This document shows, piece by piece, positions 23,737 through 34,990 of a stretch of 64,000 nt of DNA. Position 1 is the stretch's first letter. The number at the start of each line of letters is the position of its first letter. Under the pieces are notes generated by a model. It searched no databases. It saw only the letters and a list, made by a program, of their open reading frames with translations, and was not told where the DNA came from. This DNA is from Alopecurus myosuroides (taxonomy: Eukaryota > Streptophyta > Magnoliopsida > Poales > Poaceae). The DNA is taken from positions 117,663,712-117,727,711 of the forward strand of contig CM054061.1 in NCBI GenBank assembly GCA_028641055.1. The letters are read 5' to 3'. A program made the translations under genes and the position numbers.

Positions 23737-24192
23737 TGTCGTGGGATAATCACGGCAGATGTTACCTGGGGTAACTGATCTTGGGGCAAGTCGACACAGG
23801 TATTCGGGAGAGGGTTTAGCTCGAAGGAAAACATGGCGAAGAGCAATCTAAGAACCGGAAAGCAACTCGCCGGCTCTCGATATTATTATACTGGATACTC
23901 GATAACGGGTGTTACAACTATGACTTGAATCTCTGGCAAAACTAAACCTAGGGGCCGGTTTATAAAGCACCCGTACACCCCTAACTTGCCCTTCAAGGCA
24001 CATCTTTGAGTCCTACTCGAACTCCGCATATAAAGCCTAACTTTCCTTATCGCAACCCACAAGCCGGGTTACGCATCTCACAAGCCTTTGGGCCTTCTAG
24101 TAACCTCTTTACCCCTATCCGGGTATTGCTCAGTTCACCTCGGGCCGGATTATACCTTGAAGTGGGCCTACCGGATTACTATCCCCCCATCA
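23737..24192 (-). repeat. G2 3' LTR (456 bp)
   Basis: Minus-strand LTR, TGATGGGGGG to CCCACGACA. The TATA-like CTTTATAAACC is at about 23956-23966. No difference to the other copy (31648-32103) was seen when read base by base. Confidence 0.9.
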
Positions 24193-24203
24193 GTAGTCCC
24201 CAG
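24193..24203 (-). other. G2 polypurine tract
   Basis: On the minus strand CTGGGGACTAC abuts the 3' LTR, and the same motif precedes the G3 3' LTR (39192-39201). Confidence 0.7.
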
Positions 24204-24584
24204 AATAGCCTGGGCTTCCAAGATTTACTCTTCGAAGTGCTGGCTATTCCCTGCAGAAATATTGGATACAAGAATACATAAAGATCAAGATACAATATGC
24301 TGACAAGCGGCTGGGATTGACACCCAGGGGATCAGGTAGCAACCCGGCTTTCCCTCAAAGGCTCTCCCTCAATCTTCCAGACCTGAGTCTTAATAGGAAA
24401 CTTGATGATTTCACATCCTCCTCAATAACTGTCGCTGTTACTAGGAAGGAAATTCCCCCTTCCCCTTTCTCGGGATCATATTGGCCCGTTCACGGAATGC
24501 GCCTTTCAAATTTCAAAATGTCCAACCATTACTCCGCAACTCCCGGGTTTCGCCCGTTAGGATGAGTTTTTCCACCCGGTTTAC

Positions 24585-24593
24585 TATAAATAA
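24585..24593 (+). promoter_or_regulatory. TATA box of the G2 antisense gene
   Basis: TATAAATAA lies about 170 bp upstream of the first recognised splice donor. G3 has TATAAATT in the equivalent place (38814-38807, minus). Start of transcription would fall near 24615. Confidence 0.55.
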
Positions 24594-24614
24594 ACCCCAG
24601 GAAGCAAACTCAAC

Positions 24615-27054
24615 CCTTAACGGCTCACTTTCCCCATTTCTCTTCTTCCCAAGCTCAAGCTCGCAGAGTGCCACCACGGGAACCCCACGTATCTCGCCGG
24701 AGCCCATCCGCCTTCGCTTGCGCTCCGCCACCGCGCGAGCCGCTCCAGCCCCCGCAGTAAGTTTTCCACCTTTTGATTTTGACTTCTAACAACTTACTTT
24801 TATTCGCTTCTCTTGACTCGATATTAATCACTATCCTGGCATCTTCTCCTCAGGCCGATGATGACTTCTGGACAGTCGATACCCCTCCTAATTCCGAAGA
24901 CGGGGAGGAGGAAGACGGCGTCATTGACTCGAATGAAGGTACATACCTGATTCCCTTGCACACGTTATATCCTGCCTTTTCTTCTTCTTCATGCTGTAAC
25001 TCGGATATTTTTCAGAGCGAGAGGACCAAAGCGAAGAAGAAGAATCGGACAGCAGGGGCGGGCCCACCAGCGAGGAGGAAGAGCTGGAACCGACCACCAA
25101 AACCGGAACAAAGAGGAAATCCCAGAGGATAGCCCTCCAGGTTTTTACTTCATATCCTTACACTTTGGTTTTTTGTTCCCATAACGTCACTCCGGGGCTA
25201 ACACCATTTCCACCCCTTTTGATCATAACCGAAGGAGCCACCCGCGACTAGGCGCCGAGTAACCCGGAATCATCCGGGCAACGAGACCCCTAATCCGGTC
25301 GCTTCGCCGCCCCCGGTTCAACATCCTGGTATTTGTTGTAAACAAAATTTCTTTCCGGTCACTCCTTTGTAACGTAATCCCAGACTTTTCTTGCCATTTT
25401 TCAGTCTCTTCCGGGTCTAGTGACGGCTTCCCCTCGAACTTCCCGGTGAACACCGGGTAAGCGCCTTTTCCTGATATTATACCGAGCTTTCATCCCTTTT
25501 TTCTTTTAACCAGAGATTAATTGTGCCTTTGCACCTTCTTCAGAGCCACGGTTATTAGTAGCGACCAGGAGGACACCGAGGCTAAGGTCCGGGTCGAGAA
25601 CGAGCCGGCCGACGATGCCTTCACCACGGCTGGCAACGAGCAAGTGTCGCCATCGGAGCCAGCTAGGCATGACGCCGAATATCCAACCGCTTCACACGCA
25701 GACGAGAAGGAGAAGGGAGCAGCTTCAAGCGCGGGAGGGGGACCAAACTCCGACATTCGGATGACCCGGGTGCCACCTCCTGTTACAAGAAATGCTCCTT
25801 TTCCCACTTTCCAGGTATCCGAGCCATCTAACTCGGATAACGCTGACTTTAACCAGCTGATGAGCGCTCTTCTTGCCATGAAAGCTTCAGAAGGGACTGT
25901 CCTAGAACGTATGGCTGCAGCACATCAGGTAACTTTTACTTGATGCTCCTTATTATACATCCAGTCCCCAAGTCCCGAGTATAATAAAATTTTTTTTTTT
26001 TAATTATCCTCGGTACTTCGCATAATACTTTTCGGTAATCACTTCCTCAGATGAAATACTATCGTGACACCCGGCTTATAGCTTTACCCGGCTTTTGCAG
26101 GCAGAGATTTCTCAGTCAGATGAAGCGTTACTTAAGGCTGAGCAGCTCCTGCTGGCTGAAGTTAAGCGTAGGGAGGCCCTTGAAGCGGAGATAAAGACTT
26201 TGAAAAAAGATGTCTCCACATACAAGAAAAAGTACAATGCTGCCCAGTCCTCGCTGAATAACCTGTCGACTCAACTTACGGACACTTACCGTATCTTGCT
26301 AAGTAAGTTTGCTATTTGCGATTAATTTGCGTATCTCTATCTTGCCGCCAATATTACTGATATGCTTTTGCATGTTTCGATTGCAGGTGCTAATCTTGCT
26401 ACTCCGGAGGAGAATGCCATTACTCAAGTTAAAACTCTGAAGACTATGCTCCGGACATTTTTTGCCGGCACGAAACTTTTGCTGGATGCTATCAAGTGGC
26501 CTTCTGAGGTATACCCGGGCGAGGAGACCCTTATACAGGCTTTTTCCACAGCACCTGGATGGATTGAAATACTGAAGCGTTCGTCCTGCCGAATTGGGAT
26601 GACCCGGGCTTTAACGCTGGCGAAGGCTTATTTTCCAAAGCTTGACCCGGCGAAGATAGCATCCGGGTTCCCAGAGTTTAAAGCTGACGGATCCAAATTC
26701 AAGCCCCAGGATTTCAAAGCTATACAATCTGCGGTACGTCCTTCAGCCACAGCTTTGGCCGACAAGATGGATCTAAGCACGATCATGAGCTCGTATGATT
26801 CTGAGGGCAAGGTTATCCTGGTGGAGGCACCCCCCCCCATTGATATGTTGGACAAATGGTCGACTGATCTGGCCAGGAGGAAGGAAGAGGCTGCAAAGAG
26901 GGAAGCAGAGCTGGGCGTAAAGCCGTCTACCTCTACCCCAGCCGTGCCTCCGCCTGTTCGTCCAGATGTGAAGAGCCCGGGTAAAACTGCTGGCAAGGCC
27001 AAGGAGCAAGTCCAAGACTTAGACCCGGAGGACCGCTCTCAGGACGCCGAGTAG
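24615..27054 (+). pseudogene. G2 antisense accessory gene, exon 1 domain deleted
   Basis: Exons inferred from splice signals and homology to G3: up to 24756, 24854-24938, from 25016, 25544-25928, 26101-26302 and 26387-27054 (TAG). Phases fit over the last three exons. The third exon does not: by homology to G3 it should run to 25456 but contains stops and a frame change. The Transposase_28-like exon 1 of G3 is reduced to a leader, and I found no in-frame ATG there. The protein would hold acidic segments, a coiled coil (AEQLLLAEVKRREALEAEIK) and a conserved C-terminal region (KWPSEVYPG, ALTLAKAYFPKLDP, SGFPEFKADGSKF). Function is unknown. Confidence 0.65.
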
Positions 27055-28109
27055 GACGCTGCCTAGTGCTTTGCGTTTCTCGAGACTGCCATGATGATTT
27101 TTTTTTTGCGGTGCGCCTGTGCACCATTGATGCTGATACTATGACTGTATGCTTGTTAACTTATGATAACTCTTTGCCTCCCCTGGCTTTTGATAATCTC
27201 GATCCTTGTGTTACTTATAAGCTTATTCTCGATACTTCGAACTCTTGTTTTCAATTTCCTTTTGAGACTCGGCTAACCGAGTATCGTAGGTTTTGATAGA
27301 CGAACTTTTCTTTAAGTCCCCAATACTCGGAAATTAAGGATTACAGACTTTGGTAGTTAAACAGTTTGTTTCTGTTTCGAAGTCCCCAGTCCCCATGACC
27401 CAAAGTACGAGCTAGGGGGGCGTGGCCTTTCTCAGATGACATACTGCTATTTACCAAGCTGAATACCGATAGTTGTTTTACATAAATACTGAAGTCATGC
27501 TTAATACTTGTTGAGCTTCCGGCTTTTCTAGCCTTATACTCTGCATGGACTTGTGGTTTAGATGACCCTTTTGATTATCTTGTACTGTAAGCCGGCTTTC
27601 GCGTGGATACCATGTCGTTGCATCTATACGAAAAACAAGATCAAGCAAGCCACATTGGGCTGCATAGTTTGATTGTAATCGTACGTGAACAGATCATGCC
27701 ACTTTAGTGCGAGTCACATCGAGCTTAAGTAAGAATAACCAAGAAATTTGGCTCCTTTGTCCAGTTATAAGATTGCAGCTGTACCCGTTTTTTCGAGTAA
27801 TCAGCCCCCATAACTCATAGGCATCATGGCCGGGTCTCCGGGTTTTGTGATTACTTCTTGAAGCAGATCACCCCCCGGAGACCTATATTCATGTAATGTA
27901 TTTCGATGATACTGATGTATTGATAGTAACAATGTTACTTACTTGTAACTGAAGCAAAGACCATGATAAGACTCGAAACCATCTTCTTTTATTGATAAAA
28001 ATTTCTTTTTTTTGAATCAGCAGGCCGCCTCATTAAAAACCTTCCAGTCCCCTTAGGTACCCTGGATAGGAAAAGAGTGCGTATGAAACCTGCCGCCCAT
28101 TACACTGCT
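27055..28109. other. G2 region between convergent genes
   Basis: No supported gene. It separates the antisense gene's stop (27054) from the end of gag-protease (28110). The block at about 28020-28100 matches the sequence just after the G3 integrase stop (about 33880-33960, opposite orientation), so the pol deletion in G2 runs from early RT to near the pol end. Confidence 0.6.
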
Positions 28110-31100
28110 TTAGTTATTCTCGAGAATCGGCCTTGCGTTGATACGGCCGATGCACATTCTCCACTTGCTATGCCCTTTCGTAATGAGTACCGGATTTGCT
28201 AGCCAGTCCGGGTATATCTTCCTTGAAACGTGATCAACTGCGGATGGTGGTACGTCTTCTTCTTCCCTGCTGAGAGTTTTGAAAGTATTGCTCCTGATGA
28301 AGCCTACCATCTTAGGGTTTTGTTCTGCCCTAACTTTTGCTTTGTCCCCCTCAGGGGTTGGCTTTTTTGACGTTGTCCTCTCTTCTAGGTCTACCTGAGA
28401 ACGGTAATGTTTGAGCTCTTCCTTCCTGCAGGCTTGCTCGGCCATTGCCGCGTCTCCCTCATCGCACTCAGCTGCTATATCCCGGTTTCCGTGTATTGTA
28501 ATGGTCTTCTTGGGACCCGGGATTTTCAGTTGTAGGTACACATAACACGGTCTTGCCATGAACTTGGCATAAGCCGGCCTTCCAAACAATGCATGATAAG
28601 GACTGCGCAACTTTACTACCTCAAAGGTAAGCCACTCGACTCGATAATTATCCTTTGACTCTCCAAAAGCTACTTCCAGTGCCACCTTTCCTTCAGGGCA
28701 TGCTGAGTGACCCGGCACTATCCCGTGAAAAACTGTTGTACTCTTTTGCAGCTGCGATTCCTTTAAGCCCATTCGCAGAAAAGTTTCCCAGTACAGGATA
28801 TTGATACTACTTCCTCCATCCATCAAGACTTTTTTCAGCTCGTAGCCGTTGACCTGTGGTGCCACTACCAAAGCTAAGACTCCCGGGTGATCAACTCTAT
28901 CCGGGTGATCCTTCCTGCTCCATGTTACCTCTTGTTCTGACCACCTCAAATACCTTGGAACAGCGGAAGAGACCGAATTAACTGCTTGTTTCAGTATCTT
29001 CTTATCCTTGTTAGAGCCTCCTGTAGTGTGCACATGATATTGACCCAGCTGTTTGGGGTTAGCTTGAAAACCTCCTGCTCCATTTTGATTGTTACCTTGA
29101 TTTCCGGCTGGCGGATTGCCGGCTGGGGACGGCCCGTTACCCAAGTTTCCACCTAGACCCGGACCTCCTCCCCGGCCCGCACCTCGCATAGCTCTGTTCA
29201 CTTCTTCGTTCTTCCACCTTTGTAAGTCGGCACATTGCTCTAGTGAATGATTGGCCGGCTTGCCATTCCTGCTATGCTTCGGGCACGCCATCCTAAATAT
29301 GTCCCAACTGTTGCTTGGTCTTGGAGGTCCTTGGTAGTGTCCCCCATTGTGATTCCCAGTATTAAAATTCCCTTCGGATCTAGGTCTTGAAGACCCGGCC
29401 TCCGTGTTGGCTACAAACTCGGAATTCCCGTCGAACGGGCGCTTGTTTTGGCTACTTCCATTATTGTTTGGCGCCGACCCATTGCCGGTTTTCCCGCTGC
29501 TACTTGCGTTTGCTTTTGCTTTCTTGTCGTCAACTTCCTCCTCTGTGGTATCCGTTGCAGCGTGTTTGTTGCACGCATCCATTAACTCTCCCATTGTAAC
29601 CTCCGCTGCATTCCTACTAGATTTCATGCGAGTTAGCTTTTGTACTAAAGGAACGTACTTACATGTTTTTGCCATAGCTTGTAGCGCGTCCTTAGGCTGG
29701 ATATCCGTAGACGAGTGGAGTATCTCCATAACCCGGCGTACCCAGCTGCGTGCCGATTCTCCTTTCTTCTGAACGCATCTTTCTAAATCATCAATAGTAA
29801 ATAACTTTCTGCATGTCCCATGAAAGTGCTTGATGAATGCGGTCTTTAGCTCCTCCCACGATTTGATCGATTTTTCCGGTAGGTTGGTGAACCATAACTT
29901 TGCTGCTCCCTCTGACATCATTAAGTACATGAACTTGGCTTGGAGGTTCTCGGATGCGTTGCGAATTGACATTGCCATCTCATAGCTGCTCAGCCACGTT
30001 TCTGGATCCATTGTTGGCTCATAATTTACTACTTTCCCCGGTTCTTTGAACTTCTCCGGGTAAGGTTCTGCTCTGATATCGTCCGAAAGGCACTTTGGTC
30101 CCGCAAGGGTGGTTGGGGCCGGTCTTGCCCGGGAAACGCGTGACCCGGCTGGGGGTACCGCGGGGTGCGGCACCACCGGTAACTCGTGCGCTGCAGACCC
30201 GGCCCCGGCTCTTCTGGCTCTGGAACTGTCCACCACCGCCTGCGCTGCTGATACTACTGGTGCTGTCTGGATACGCGGTGGAGGCGGCATTTGCTGCTGC
30301 TCTTCCCTTCGTTGTGCCGCATTCGTTTGAACATGGCCCTGTTGCTGGCTGGCGTACGGCGTCCCATGCATCCCGCTCCTATGATCCGGATAATTGGCTT
30401 GCTGTGCTACCGCGGTGTGTAGTAGATCGATTGCTCGTCGGGTTCCTTCCGCATGAGGCGAGTCTCCCACAGGGATCTGGTTTAATGCGAGCGTTGCTGC
30501 GTACACGTTGTCCATGGGATTGTTGTAATGACCCGCTGGTGTGCGGAATCGTGATGGTGGTGGCGGCATGGTATTGCCGGCTGTCACCCCTGTCGGTGGC
30601 AGAGGTAACCCGGCTGGCGCGTTTACCGGATGTGCTCCCGTTGAAAGTCGCGGTATGGTCCCTTGGTTCGTCGGTGGAATCGGCTGATCTTGAGGCGTAA
30701 ACACCAGGGCAGTCGGGTTAATAACCCCTCCTGTTGCCGGCAGCATAGTTCGGTGTCTTTGGTGCATCCTTGTCGTTTCCTCCCGGAGCCGGGTCTCTCG
30801 GTCATCCAATTCGCGCTGCCGTGCGACCATCCCCTGCCTTTCTGCTTCCACTTGCCTTCTTTGCTGCTCCAATGCACGACGAGCCACGTCCAGGTCTCTT
30901 ACACGCTCCGCAGCGTTTTCCGGGGTAATAACTGTGGCCAAGACCGTGGGGTCCAAAATCAAATTATTATCAAACAGAGCCGGGTGACGCGGGTTTGAGG
31001 GGCCCGCCCCCGGTGTCCGGTTTGCTTGGAACCCGAACATATTTGCGTGTCGCTCCTCGTCTGCTGGGCGACTGGTGACAGACGCCGACTCTCCATCGAC

Positions 31101-31583
31101 CTGGGCCAAGACCGGGTCAACTGCTCCTTGCTGCTGGGCTGCTGCCTGAACCGCCCCGGCTGGCGCCGCGGCCGCGTTTTCTTGATTGAGATTGGTCGCG
31201 GGAGCCGCATAAACTGCAACCCGGCGCATGATGCCCGGTGTAGATTCGTATTGTTCTTCCTCGCTGTTTTCCTTTTCGTATCGATCCTCCAATAGATCCC
31301 GTATGGACTCGGTATCATCCTCCCTCTCTATCTGACCCGTCGTTCCAATCGACTCTTCTTTTTCCGATCGGACATACGTGTCTTTCCCTGACACAGAGTC
31401 AGATCCAATATTATCACAATTCGAACTGGAAGTACATACCATACCGATGAAGACGTTGATGCTGCCGACCGTCACGATGGATCCGGTTTCGAGATGATCC
31501 GACTCTGGCCCCCAGCCAGAATCGTCCACCATCTTTTCTCCTTTGCTGTTGACGTAGATTTCTCCGACGATGAGGTTCTTCAT
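28110..31583 (-). CDS. gag-pro: G2 gag-protease polyprotein
   Basis: An intact frame of 1157 residues from ATG 31583. The same frame is open upstream through the PBS to an ATG in the LTR (31745), giving 1211 residues. Order: acidic N-terminus, Arg/Gln-rich coiled coil (LEQQRRQVEAERQ), Pro-rich linker, gag domain at about residues 508-670 (EPTMDPETWLSSYEMAM, FIKHFHGTCRKLF), a Cys/His segment starting CPKH at about 765-785 and ending LEQC, Gly/Asn-rich stretch, and retropepsin with catalytic Asp at about residue 922 (LMDGGSSINIL). The tail is a remnant of early RT (YPDWLANPVL, KWRMCI) and then a stop. It is the only full-length coding frame of the G family here, consistent with recent activity. 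Confidence 0.9.
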   Translation of the reverse strand: MKNLIVGEIYVNSKGEKMVDDSGWGPESDHLETGSIVTVGSINVFIGMVCTSSSNCDNIGSDSVSGKDTYVRSEKEESIGTTGQIEREDDTESIRDLLEDRYEKENSEEEQYESTPGIMRRVAVYAAPATNLNQENAAAAPAGAVQAAAQQQGAVDPVLAQVDGESASVTSRPADEERHANMFGFQANRTPGAGPSNPRHPALFDNNLILDPTVLATVITPENAAERVRDLDVARRALEQQRRQVEAERQGMVARQRELDDRETRLREETTRMHQRHRTMLPATGGVINPTALVFTPQDQPIPPTNQGTIPRLSTGAHPVNAPAGLPLPPTGVTAGNTMPPPPSRFRTPAGHYNNPMDNVYAATLALNQIPVGDSPHAEGTRRAIDLLHTAVAQQANYPDHRSGMHGTPYASQQQGHVQTNAAQRREEQQQMPPPPRIQTAPVVSAAQAVVDSSRARRAGAGSAAHELPVVPHPAVPPAGSRVSRARPAPTTLAGPKCLSDDIRAEPYPEKFKEPGKVVNYEPTMDPETWLSSYEMAMSIRNASENLQAKFMYLMMSEGAAKLWFTNLPEKSIKSWEELKTAFIKHFHGTCRKLFTIDDLERCVQKKGESARSWVRRVMEILHSSTDIQPKDALQAMAKTCKYVPLVQKLTRMKSSRNAAEVTMGELMDACNKHAATDTTEEEVDDKKAKANASSSGKTGNGSAPNNNGSSQNKRPFDGNSEFVANTEAGSSRPRSEGNFNTGNHNGGHYQGPPRPSNSWDIFRMACPKHSRNGKPANHSLEQCADLQRWKNEEVNRAMRGAGRGGGPGLGGNLGNGPSPAGNPPAGNQGNNQNGAGGFQANPKQLGQYHVHTTGGSNKDKKILKQAVNSVSSAVPRYLRWSEQEVTWSRKDHPDRVDHPGVLALVVAPQVNGYELKKVLMDGGSSINILYWETFLRMGLKESQLQKSTTVFHGIVPGHSACPEGKVALEVAFGESKDNYRVEWLTFEVVKLRSPYHALFGRPAYAKFMARPCYVYLQLKIPGPKKTITIHGNRDIAAECDEGDAAMAEQACRKEELKHYRSQVDLEERTTSKKPTPEGDKAKVRAEQNPKMVGFIRSNTFKTLSREEEDVPPSAVDHVSRKIYPDWLANPVLITKGHSKWRMCIGRINARPILENN

Positions 31584-31627
31584 GCTCTTCCGAGCTTCTC
31601 CCGTGATGTAAACACCTTTGGACGCAG

Positions 31628-31647
31628 GCCCCACGGTGGGCGCCAAC
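31628..31647 (-). other. G2 primer-binding site
   Basis: On the minus strand GTTGGCGCCCACCGTGGGGC follows the LTR end with no spacer. Confidence 0.8.
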
Positions 31648-32103
31648 TGTCGTGGGATAATCACGGCAGATGTTACCTGGGGTAACTGATCTTGGGGCAA
31701 GTCGACACAGGTATTCGGGAGAGGGTTTAGCTCGAAGGAAAACATGGCGAAGAGCAATCTAAGAACCGGAAAGCAACTCGCCGGCTCTCGATATTATTAT
31801 ACTGGATACTCGATAACGGGTGTTACAACTATGACTTGAATCTCTGGCAAAACTAAACCTAGGGGCCGGTTTATAAAGCACCCGTACACCCCTAACTTGC
31901 CCTTCAAGGCACATCTTTGAGTCCTACTCGAACTCCGCATATAAAGCCTAACTTTCCTTATCGCAACCCACAAGCCGGGTTACGCATCTCACAAGCCTTT
32001 GGGCCTTCTAGTAACCTCTTTACCCCTATCCGGGTATTGCTCAGTTCACCTCGGGCCGGATTATACCTTGAAGTGGGCCTACCGGATTACTATCCCCCCA
32101 TCA
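31648..32103 (-). repeat. G2 5' LTR (456 bp)
   Basis: Same sequence as 23737-24192. TATA-like CTTTATAAACC is at about 31867-31877. In-frame ATG for the extended gag frame is at 31745, 98 bp before the LTR end. Confidence 0.9.
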
Positions 32104-32108
32104 GTACT
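32104..32108. repeat. G2 target-site duplication, right copy
   Basis: GTACT, matching 23732-23736. The G3 RNase H frame continues directly from here. Confidence 0.9.
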
Positions 32109-33840
32109 CACATCACCAATGGGAGACAAGCTGAGTTATGTGTTGCAAATTCACTTCGATTGCTCCAACAATGTGGCCGAGTATGAGGCCCTTTTACACG
32201 GACCGCGAGTAGCAATGGAGATGAATATCAGGCGAATACAGTGTTATGGAGATTCGGATCTTGTGGTACAACAGGTCTCAGGAACCTGAGATAGAAAGGA
32301 TGCAACAATGGCAGCGTATCGCAGAGAGGTAGACAGGGTGGCCGGATCTTTTTCCGGGTATGAGGTGGAACACATCGATAGGCGAAAGAACGAGGCAGCA
32401 GATGCGCTCGCAAGACTCGGCTCGCGCCGAGAGCGGATCCTGCCTAATGTCTTTCTGGACGAGTTATGGCGGCCCTCTGTCAAAACCGAATCTGAAGAAG
32501 TGGTGGCTAACCAAGACCCGGATTTGGAGCTTGTGGCCGCTGTACGTGCTATTCCCGAGTGGACGGAGCCGTTCCTGGCCTACTTGTCACGGGGCGAGTT
32601 ACCACCACAGGAAGTTTTAGCCAGGCAAATCCCGAGACGAGCAAAGGGCTATTCTATCATCAATGGTGAGTTATATAAGAGAAGTGTTGCATGAGTCTTT
32701 TTGCGCTTTGTACCACCAGAGGAAGGCCGACAGATTTTGAGGGAAATACAATGAAGGTGATTGTGGGCACCATGCCTCCACAAGATCCCTTGTGGCTAAA
32801 TCATATCGACACGGTTTCTTCTGGCTCACGGCTTTGGCGGACGCGGAATGCTTGGTGGCAAGATGTGATGGATGTCAAAGGTATGCTCGCCAAACCCATG
32901 TGCCGGCTATGGAGTTGCGAACAATCCCGCTGACCTGGCCGTTTGCGGTTTGGGTATGGATATGGTGGGTCCCTTTCACATGTCTCCGTGCAAAAAGACT
33001 CATCTTTTGGTGTCTATTGATAAGTTTACTAAATGGGTTGAAGTCATGCCAGTCACCAATTGTGAAGCGGCCATAGCTGTCAAGTTCCTGAAAAAGATCA
33101 TCTATCGGTTTGGATATCCTCATAGCATAATAACAGATAATGGAACCAACATGTCCTTAGGTGAGATGGAGAAGTTTTGTGGAAACAATGGCATCCGCCT
33201 TGATGTAGCCTCGGTAGCCCATCCACAAGCTAATGGACAGGTGGAGAGGGCAAACCAGGAGTTACTTCGTGGGTTGAAACCACGACTACGAGTCCCGTGC
33301 CTCAGAGCTGCTGGAGCATGGGTTGAGGAGTTACCATCAGTGGTTTGGGGAATTAACACTACACCTAACAGATCTACTCAGATGACTCCGTTTTTTATGG
33401 TTTATGGTGCAGAGGCAGTCCTTCGGAGTGACATTATTCATGACTCGCCCCGAGTGGCGGCTTATGTTGAGGTGGAAAATGAGAAGACCCGGCAAGACGC
33501 CGTGGACATGTTAGAAGAGCACAGGGAGCAAGCTTTGGAGAGATCAGCTATATATCAACAGGACTTGAGGCGATACCACGGTCGGCGCGTCAAAACCCGG
33601 GTTTTCCAGGAAGGAGACCTGGTATTACACTTAGTACAATCAAAGGAAGGAAAGCACAAGTTATCTCCACCATGGGAAGGCCCGTTCATCATAAGCCGGA
33701 ATTTGCATAATGGATCATACTACTTAATAGATGCAAGGGAAGAGTCGGATACTGTCAATGACACCGCCCATACCACTTCATCTATGCAAGAACGGGAAAG
33801 ACCATGGAACGTGGCTCAGCTGCGTCCCTACTACACTTAG
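32104..33840 (+). pseudogene. pol: G3 pol part 2: second RNase H and integrase
   Basis: The second RNase H continues with DCSNNVAEYEALLHG, YGDSDLVVQQVSGT and ADALARLGSR. Integrase follows with an HHCC region (GDCGHHAST, CDGCQRYARQT) and a DDE core: Asp in GMDMVGPF, Asp in ITDNGTN, Glu in NGQVERANQELL. The C-terminal part (PPWEGPFIISRNLHNGSYYL) ends at a stop at 33838-33840. Breaks are TGA at 32287-32289, TGA at 32692-32694 with a shift, and another shift near 32950 inside the integrase N-terminus. It needs joining to 21585-23736 across G2. Confidence 0.9.
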
Positions 33841-34990
33841 CATAGGCTAGGTTTACAAGTTGAATTGCACGATGTAACAGGCAGCAGGTTTCAGACGCAC
33901 TCTTTTCCTATCCAGGGTACCTAAGGGGACTGGAGGGTTTTTAATGAGGCGGCTTGCTGACCTAACCTTTTTCATATCAATAAAGAGATGGTTAAACTAT
34001 GATATCGTTCGTTTCTTATTTCTTTCTGTTAGTTTGTTTTGAATTTTTCTGTCTTATTCTACTCTATATCAGGTAAGTATTCATTGTTTAGTCATAGCAT
34101 ACTAGGTTTAAAATTTTCATATATTGCATATATAGGGTCTTGGGGGCTGATTGCTTGAATAGCACAGTTATAATCCCAGACCCGGCCACGATGTCATTAG
34201 GTTATAAGGACCGATTACTTGCAATTAGTACGGTCACAATCTTATAACCGGACAATAGAGCCAAACTTCCTTGATTTCTCTTGTTTAAGCTTGATGTGAC
34301 TCGCAATAGTGTGGCGTATTTTTCTAACGTATAATTACAATCAGTCATGATGCCCACTGGGACTTGCCTGACCCTGTTTTTATAAAGATATAGCAGCATT
34401 GAATATCCACGCGAAAGCCGGCTTACAACAAAGAGGATCAAAAGGGCCATCCAAACCACAAGTTATGCGGAGTAAAAGGCTATGGCCGGAAACTCACAAT
34501 GTATTAAGCATAGCTTCAAAATTTATATGTGTAGCTGCATGTTTTGGGCCTTGGCAAAAACAGGGAGCTTTTCTTAAAGCTGCAAATCCCTAGACTCGGA
34601 AATTTGGGTCTTGGGGACTTGGAAATTTGAGAAAAACAGCAAACTGTCTAGCTATTGAGCTTAAAACCCAAAAATCCGAGTCTTGGGGACTTGGGGACTT
34701 GAGAAGCAAAGTTCACCCGGTCAAAAAATCCTAAGACCCGGAAACCGAGTCTCATAGATTTGGAAAAAGTAGAAAGTTCAGAAAAGCGACAAAAGCTTAA
34801 GGCTGAAAGGTGCATATCAAGGTGGATGGCCAAAAGGGCCATCAAAAGCCATAAAAAGTTTAAGTGTGTTACAAACGAAGGGAATAGTATCAAAAGTGCA
34901 CAGGCGCACTATCAAATAAAAAAGAGTATCAGGCATATTACAATATGCCTATTGGCCGAATGAGTGTTTGTAGACGAAAAACGATAAACT
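33841..34990. other. G3 non-coding region between convergent genes
   Basis: No gene supported. It lies between the integrase stop and the stop of the antisense gene. It contains several copies of TCTTGGGGACTTGG-like motifs (about 34608-34710) and is homologous in part to 27055-28109 of G2. Confidence 0.6.

Larger units (their letters stand above)
23737..32103 (-). mobile_element. G2: complete, very young non-autonomous Tat-type element
   Basis: The 8367-bp element has 456-bp LTRs that read as identical and a perfect GTACT duplication. On the minus strand it has a 5' LTR, PBS, a long uninterrupted gag-protease frame and an abrupt end just inside RT. An antisense gene runs on the plus strand and meets gag-protease tail to tail. 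RT, both RNase H domains and integrase are absent. It must have moved with enzymes from a relative such as G3. The insertion is younger than G3. Confidence 0.92.
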
